In this document: piece after piece, positions 6,381-8,553 of the stretch
Layout: each line of letters begins with the position of its first letter
Position numbering within the stretch: position 1 is the first letter of the stretch
Source: an uncultured Paracoccaceae bacterium
Lineage (GTDB): Bacteria; Pseudomonadota; Alphaproteobacteria; Rhodobacterales; Rhodobacteraceae
Length of the DNA: 8,553 bases
Reading direction: 5' to 3'
Assembly: GCA_937907485.1 (NCBI GenBank)
Contig: CALESR010000017.1
Span: 1-8,553, forward strand
Made by a program: the position numbers and the translations under genes
Notes under the pieces: generated by a model
What the model was told of the DNA's origin: nothing
Database searches by the model: none
Seen by the model: the letters and a program-made list of their open reading frames with translations, nothing else

Positions 6381-6528
6381 GCCAGGCCGGACAATCGGCG
6401 CAGAGCGACCACAAAATGTGGCCCATTCGCCCGAAAGAACACCGATCTGTGACTCTAGGTGGGAATCGCTCTTCCAAAGCCGGTTCGATTTGCTAATGTT
6501 TCCGCTGTGGTAGGCATTGGCCCGTTCG
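6381..6528 (+). promoter_or_regulatory. Promoter region of the OmpA-domain/lipoprotein operon
   Basis: No gene fits the miaB-OmpA gap. It contains the inverted repeat CCACA-AAA-TGTGG (6409-6421) and a candidate promoter: TTCCAA (6472-6477), a 16-base spacer, then the extended -10 TGCTAATGT (6491-6499). That would give a 5' leader of about 85-90 bases. The -35 matches consensus poorly. No terminator with a T-run follows miaB, so read-through from miaB is also possible. Confidence 0.35.
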
Positions 6529-6579
6529 CACCTCCTTCTGCCGGGGGTGTCAGGCAAGTGGCGGGTTCTGCCAGGGGGT
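6529..6579 (+). promoter_or_regulatory. Structured 5' leader with anti-Shine-Dalgarno-like sequence and two G-rich repeats
   Basis: CACCTCC (6529-6535) pairs with GGGGGTG (6543-6549) around a 7-base loop. TTCTGCCGGGGGT (6536-6548) recurs as TTCTGCCAGGGGGT (6566-6579), so ACCTCC could pair with either G-run. CACCTCCTT also matches the anti-Shine-Dalgarno end of 16S rRNA. The second G-run lies 14 bases before the start codon of the OmpA-domain gene. A role in translation control is inferred. Confidence 0.4.
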
Positions 6580-6593
6580 AACAACAAAGGACA

Positions 6594-7175
6594 ATGGCTG
6601 TGGTCAAGTCTGTCTCAAAAGCCGTCCGGCTGATTGTCGGCGCCGCTGCCATGGCGCTGATTCTGATCGGACTGATGACGCAGGATGCATCGGCGCAGCG
6701 TCAGCGCACCATCGTCGGCGAACGCTATGTGCCGACCATCTGGATCGACCCGGACGGTTGCGAACACTGGGTGATCGACAACGGAATCGAAGGCTACATG
6801 GCCATCAACCGCACGCCCGACGGGCGCCCGGTCTGCCATCGCACCAACATCTGCCTGACCGAAAGCTCGGACACGCTGTTCGACACCGGCAGCCACCGGC
6901 TGCGTGCAGGTGCCGAGGCCCGGCTGGCGGCGTTCTTCCGGTCGCGCAACGATACGGCGGTCGTGGTCTACGGCCATACCGATCCGCGTGGCGGGTTCGA
7001 ATACAACATGAACCTGTCGGAAAACCGTGCCCGTGTGGTGGCCAACGTGGCGATCGCCAATGGCATCCGGGTCAGCTCGGTGCGCGGCTTTGGTCCGATG
7101 TATCCGGTGGCGTCGAACAACTCGGCCGCCGGGATGCAGCAGAACCGGCGCGTCGAAATCCTGTGCGTTCAGTAA
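6594..7175 (+). CDS. OmpA-like domain periplasmic protein with N-terminal two-cysteine domain
   Basis: A 193-residue exported protein. Residues 1-34 are a signal peptide (basic start, hydrophobic 13-28, cleavage ASA|Q after 34) without a lipobox. Residues 49-83 are a small two-Cys domain starting IWIDPDGCEHWVIDNGIEGY, with Cys56 and Cys81, shared with the next gene. Residues about 93-193 are an OmpA C-terminal domain: TLFDTGSHRLRAGAEARL, VVVYGHTDPRGG (124-134), NLSENRARVVA (140-150) and NRRVEILC. The TD and R of this fold bind peptidoglycan diaminopimelate. There is no beta-barrel, so it is a soluble periplasmic, cell-wall-bound protein. Extra cysteines at 87 and 191 may form a disulfide. The ATG at 6594 has AGGA only two bases away; the in-frame GTG at 6600 has a better 8-base gap and may be the real start. 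It is followed after 16 bases by a lipoprotein gene. Confidence 0.88.
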   Translation: MAVVKSVSKAVRLIVGAAAMALILIGLMTQDASAQRQRTIVGERYVPTIWIDPDGCEHWVIDNGIEGYMAINRTPDGRPVCHRTNICLTESSDTLFDTGSHRLRAGAEARLAAFFRSRNDTAVVVYGHTDPRGGFEYNMNLSENRARVVANVAIANGIRVSSVRGFGPMYPVASNNSAAGMQQNRRVEILCVQ

Positions 7176-7191
7176 GGGGCGGGGAAGCAAG

Positions 7192-7509
7192 ATGAAAACC
7201 ACCAAATTCGTCCTGATCGGCGTGGCGGCTCTGGCCCTTTCGGGCTGTGTCGGCGGCGGCGCTGGCGGCAGCTTTGTCGAGATCAATCCGGCCGACAACA
7301 CCTCGGACCGCCATCTGGGCGTGCCGAACCACTCGTCCAACCTGCGCGATGCGGGCATCTGGGTCGACCCGCAGGGCTGCGACCACTGGATGATCGACGA
7401 GGGCATCGAGGGCTTCATGTCGCCGCGGCTTGACCCTTACGGCAACCCGGTCTGCTCGGGCATCGCGCCGCCGACGGTGGCTGTCGGCCGCTATCGCCGC
7501 AGCACCTGA
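7192..7509 (+). CDS. Small outer-membrane lipoprotein with the same two-cysteine domain
   Basis: A 105-residue lipoprotein. MKTTKFVLIGVAALALSGC has a clear lipobox, LSGC, with lipidated Cys19. Val at +2 predicts sorting to the outer membrane. A Gly/Ser linker (20-55) is followed by IWVDPQGCDHWMIDEGIEGF and PYGNPVC, with Cys63 and Cys88 exactly 25 residues apart, as in the upstream OmpA-domain protein. About 20 of 35 positions are identical between the two. The C-terminus is a short basic tail ending GRYRRST. GGGGAA before the ATG is a fair ribosome binding site. It lies 16 bases after the OmpA-domain gene and before a terminator, so the pair form an operon. The function is unknown. The shared domain suggests gene duplication with fusion to a different anchor, and that both proteins recognise the same partner or each other in the periplasm. 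Confidence 0.9.
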   Translation: MKTTKFVLIGVAALALSGCVGGGAGGSFVEINPADNTSDRHLGVPNHSSNLRDAGIWVDPQGCDHWMIDEGIEGFMSPRLDPYGNPVCSGIAPPTVAVGRYRRST

Positions 7510-7532
7510 GTCTGTCGGCAAGACCCTTCAGG

Positions 7533-7563
7533 CGGCCCCCCACCGGGGGCCGTTCTGCGTTTC
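7533..7563 (+). terminator. Probable rho-independent terminator of the OmpA/lipoprotein operon
   Basis: A perfect 8-bp stem CGGCCCCC / GGGGGCCG with a CACC loop (7533-7552) is followed by TTCTGCGTTTC, a weak T-tract. It lies 24 bases after the lipoprotein stop. It separates the pair from phoH. Confidence 0.7.
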
Positions 7564-7710
7564 GTGCCCCCAGATGTGGCATTCGTCCGCCGCCCAGCCA
7601 ATAAAAGTGGCGCAAATCTGCCACAGGCGGCGCTGTCACCGTTTCTTTGCTTGCCCCGCGCCGCGGTGCGAGTCAGCATGGGGCATCCCTCCGGGGCCCC
7701 TCGATCCATC
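7564..7710 (+). promoter_or_regulatory. phoH upstream region with TGTGGCA inverted repeats
   Basis: TGTGGCA (7575-7581) and its exact reverse complement TGCCACA (7619-7625) flank a further GTGGC (7607-7611), which itself forms GTGGC-N8-GCCAC with 7620-7624. These look like spaced half-sites of a DNA-binding protein or RNA stems. No clear -35/-10 pair is visible, although the preceding terminator implies a promoter here. Confidence 0.35.
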
Positions 7711-7724
7711 AGGAGAGCCATTTG
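7711..7724 (+). promoter_or_regulatory. Ribosome binding site and TTG start of phoH
   Basis: AGGAG (7711-7715) lies six bases before TTG (7722-7724), the only start codon near the beginning of the PhoH reading frame. The next in-frame ATG (codon 65) would remove most of the N-terminal domain. So a TTG start is strongly indicated. Confidence 0.8.
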
Positions 7725-8553
7725 GGCATCAGCGCGCTGACCCCCCCGCCCGCCGCCGGCGACCCGCTGCAGACGCTGCTGGAATTCGCCGACAACCGAT
7801 TGCTGGTCACCCTGTGCGGCGAATACGACCGCAATCTGGTCAAGCTGGAGAGCGAGCTGGGCGTGCAGGTCATCCACCGGGGCAACCAGTTGCACATCAT
7901 GGGCGACCCCGCCGCCCGTGCCCGCGCCGCCGAGACGCTGAAATCGCTCTATGCCCGGCTGTCCGACGGCAAGGTGGTCGAGGCGGGTGACGTCGATGGC
8001 GCGCTGCGGCTGTCCGCCGGTGAGGCGGGCGAAAAGCAGCTCGAAATGTTCCGCAGCGGGCAGATGGAAATCCGCACGCGCAAGAAACCCGTGGCGCCGC
8101 GCACCAAGGCGCAGCAGGACTACACCCAGTCGCTCTTTGACAACGAGTTGAACTTTGGCATCGGCCCGGCCGGCACCGGCAAGACCTATATCGCCGTCGC
8201 GGCGGCGGTGCATTTCTTTACCGAAGGCCACGTCGACCGCATCATCCTGTCGCGCCCGGCGGTCGAGGCGGGCGAGAAACTGGGCTATCTGCCCGGCGAC
8301 ATGAAAGAAAAGGTCGATCCCTACATGCAGCCGCTCTATGACGCGCTGAATGACTTCCTGCCGTCGAAACAATTGCCCAAACTGATCGAGGAACGCCGGA
8401 TCGAGATCGCGCCACTGGCCTTCATGCGCGGGCGCACGCTGGCCAATGCCTTTGTCGTGCTCGATGAGGCGCAGAACGCCACCGAGATGCAGATGAAGAT
8501 GTTCCTGACCCGTCTGGGCGAGGGCTCGCGCATGGCGATCACCGGCGACCGCA
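7722..8553 (+). CDS. phoH: PhoH-like protein (PhoH/PhoL ATPase), 3' end outside the window
   Basis: The first 277 codons of a PhoH-family P-loop ATPase; the gene runs off the right edge. Residues about 15-80 form the N-terminal KH-like domain (TLLEFADNRLLVTLCGEYDR, then LGVQVIHRGNQLHIMGDP), followed by a linker with KKPVAPRTKAQQDY. The ATPase domain has Walker A GPAGTGKT (148-155), SRPAVEAGEKLGYLPGD, and Walker B VVLDEAQN (245-252), ending at ITGDR. The family is a conserved RNA-linked ATPase, usually encoded with ybeY and thought to act in ribosome or RNA metabolism; the name comes from phosphate-starvation induction in E. coli, which need not apply. miaB, phoH and ybeY are usually adjacent, so ybeY is expected just past the window. 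Here two envelope genes and a terminator intervene between miaB and phoH. Translation begins at TTG. Confidence 0.95.
   Translation, partial: MGISALTPPPAAGDPLQTLLEFADNRLLVTLCGEYDRNLVKLESELGVQVIHRGNQLHIMGDPAARARAAETLKSLYARLSDGKVVEAGDVDGALRLSAGEAGEKQLEMFRSGQMEIRTRKKPVAPRTKAQQDYTQSLFDNELNFGIGPAGTGKTYIAVAAAVHFFTEGHVDRIILSRPAVEAGEKLGYLPGDMKEKVDPYMQPLYDALNDFLPSKQLPKLIEERRIEIAPLAFMRGRTLANAFVVLDEAQNATEMQMKMFLTRLGEGSRMAITGDR

Noticed and set aside
6372..6385. Hairpin CTGGC-CTGA-GCCAG over the miaB stop codon as a terminator
   Set aside because: The stem is only 5 bp and no T-run follows.
5028..6587. A 519-residue minus-strand reading frame opposite miaB
   Set aside because: It is a His/Gln/Arg/Gly-rich shadow of a complete miaB gene with all cluster cysteines on the plus strand.
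7607..7624. Possible sigma-54 promoter upstream of phoH (TGGCGC...TGC)
   Set aside because: The GG and GC elements are nine rather than ten bases apart, and the flanking bases do not match the consensus.

Overview
The window comes from a high-GC alphaproteobacterium, most likely a member of Rhodobacteraceae. The reasons are the strong G/C bias at third codon positions, a DUF934 gene followed by a short-type ferredoxin-NADP+ reductase, a miaB...phoH gene order, and an intergenic hairpin block ending in a 'GAGGATATTTG...AAAGATGG' tail of a kind I associate with this family. No RNA genes, insertion sequences, CRISPR arrays, integrases or defence genes are visible. Most of the window is chromosomal housekeeping DNA, and the unusual material is in small proteins and leader regions.

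Layout. (a) 2-528, plus strand: the C-terminal part of an Ala/Glu-rich protein built from 22- and 11-residue repeats, with an internal one-base deletion. It ends at a strong terminator (550-579) shared with the convergent genes. (b) 579-2641, minus strand: a DUF934 sulfite-reduction accessory gene with its own terminator, then fpr (ferredoxin/flavodoxin-NADP+ reductase), then a small ribbon-helix-helix-like protein and an SRPBCC-fold protein that are translationally coupled. A perfect 16-bp palindrome overlaps the predicted -10 of the ribbon-helix-helix gene and abuts its start codon. (c) 2712-4904: a GMC-family FAD oxidoreductase (minus) diverges from an Lrp/AsnC regulator (plus) across a 99-bp spacer with a 20-bp-spaced direct repeat. 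This suggests the regulator controls the oxidoreductase and itself. (d) 4923-4990: a cluster of three hairpins. (e) 5061-8553, plus strand: miaB (tRNA methylthiotransferase), a periplasmic OmpA-domain protein, a small lipoprotein, and the start of phoH with a TTG start codon.

The most interesting signals are three. The OmpA-domain protein and the adjacent lipoprotein share a ~35-residue two-cysteine domain: one copy is attached to a peptidoglycan-binding domain, the other to a lipid anchor. Their mRNA leader carries an anti-Shine-Dalgarno-like CACCTCCTT that can pair with either of two G-rich repeats. The small ribbon-helix-helix gene appears to have a leaderless promoter with an overlapping operator. 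The DUF934-fpr pair also lies next to a GMC oxidoreductase rather than the sulfite-reduction genes it usually accompanies.

All calls come from reading the sequence. No database search or structure prediction was run.
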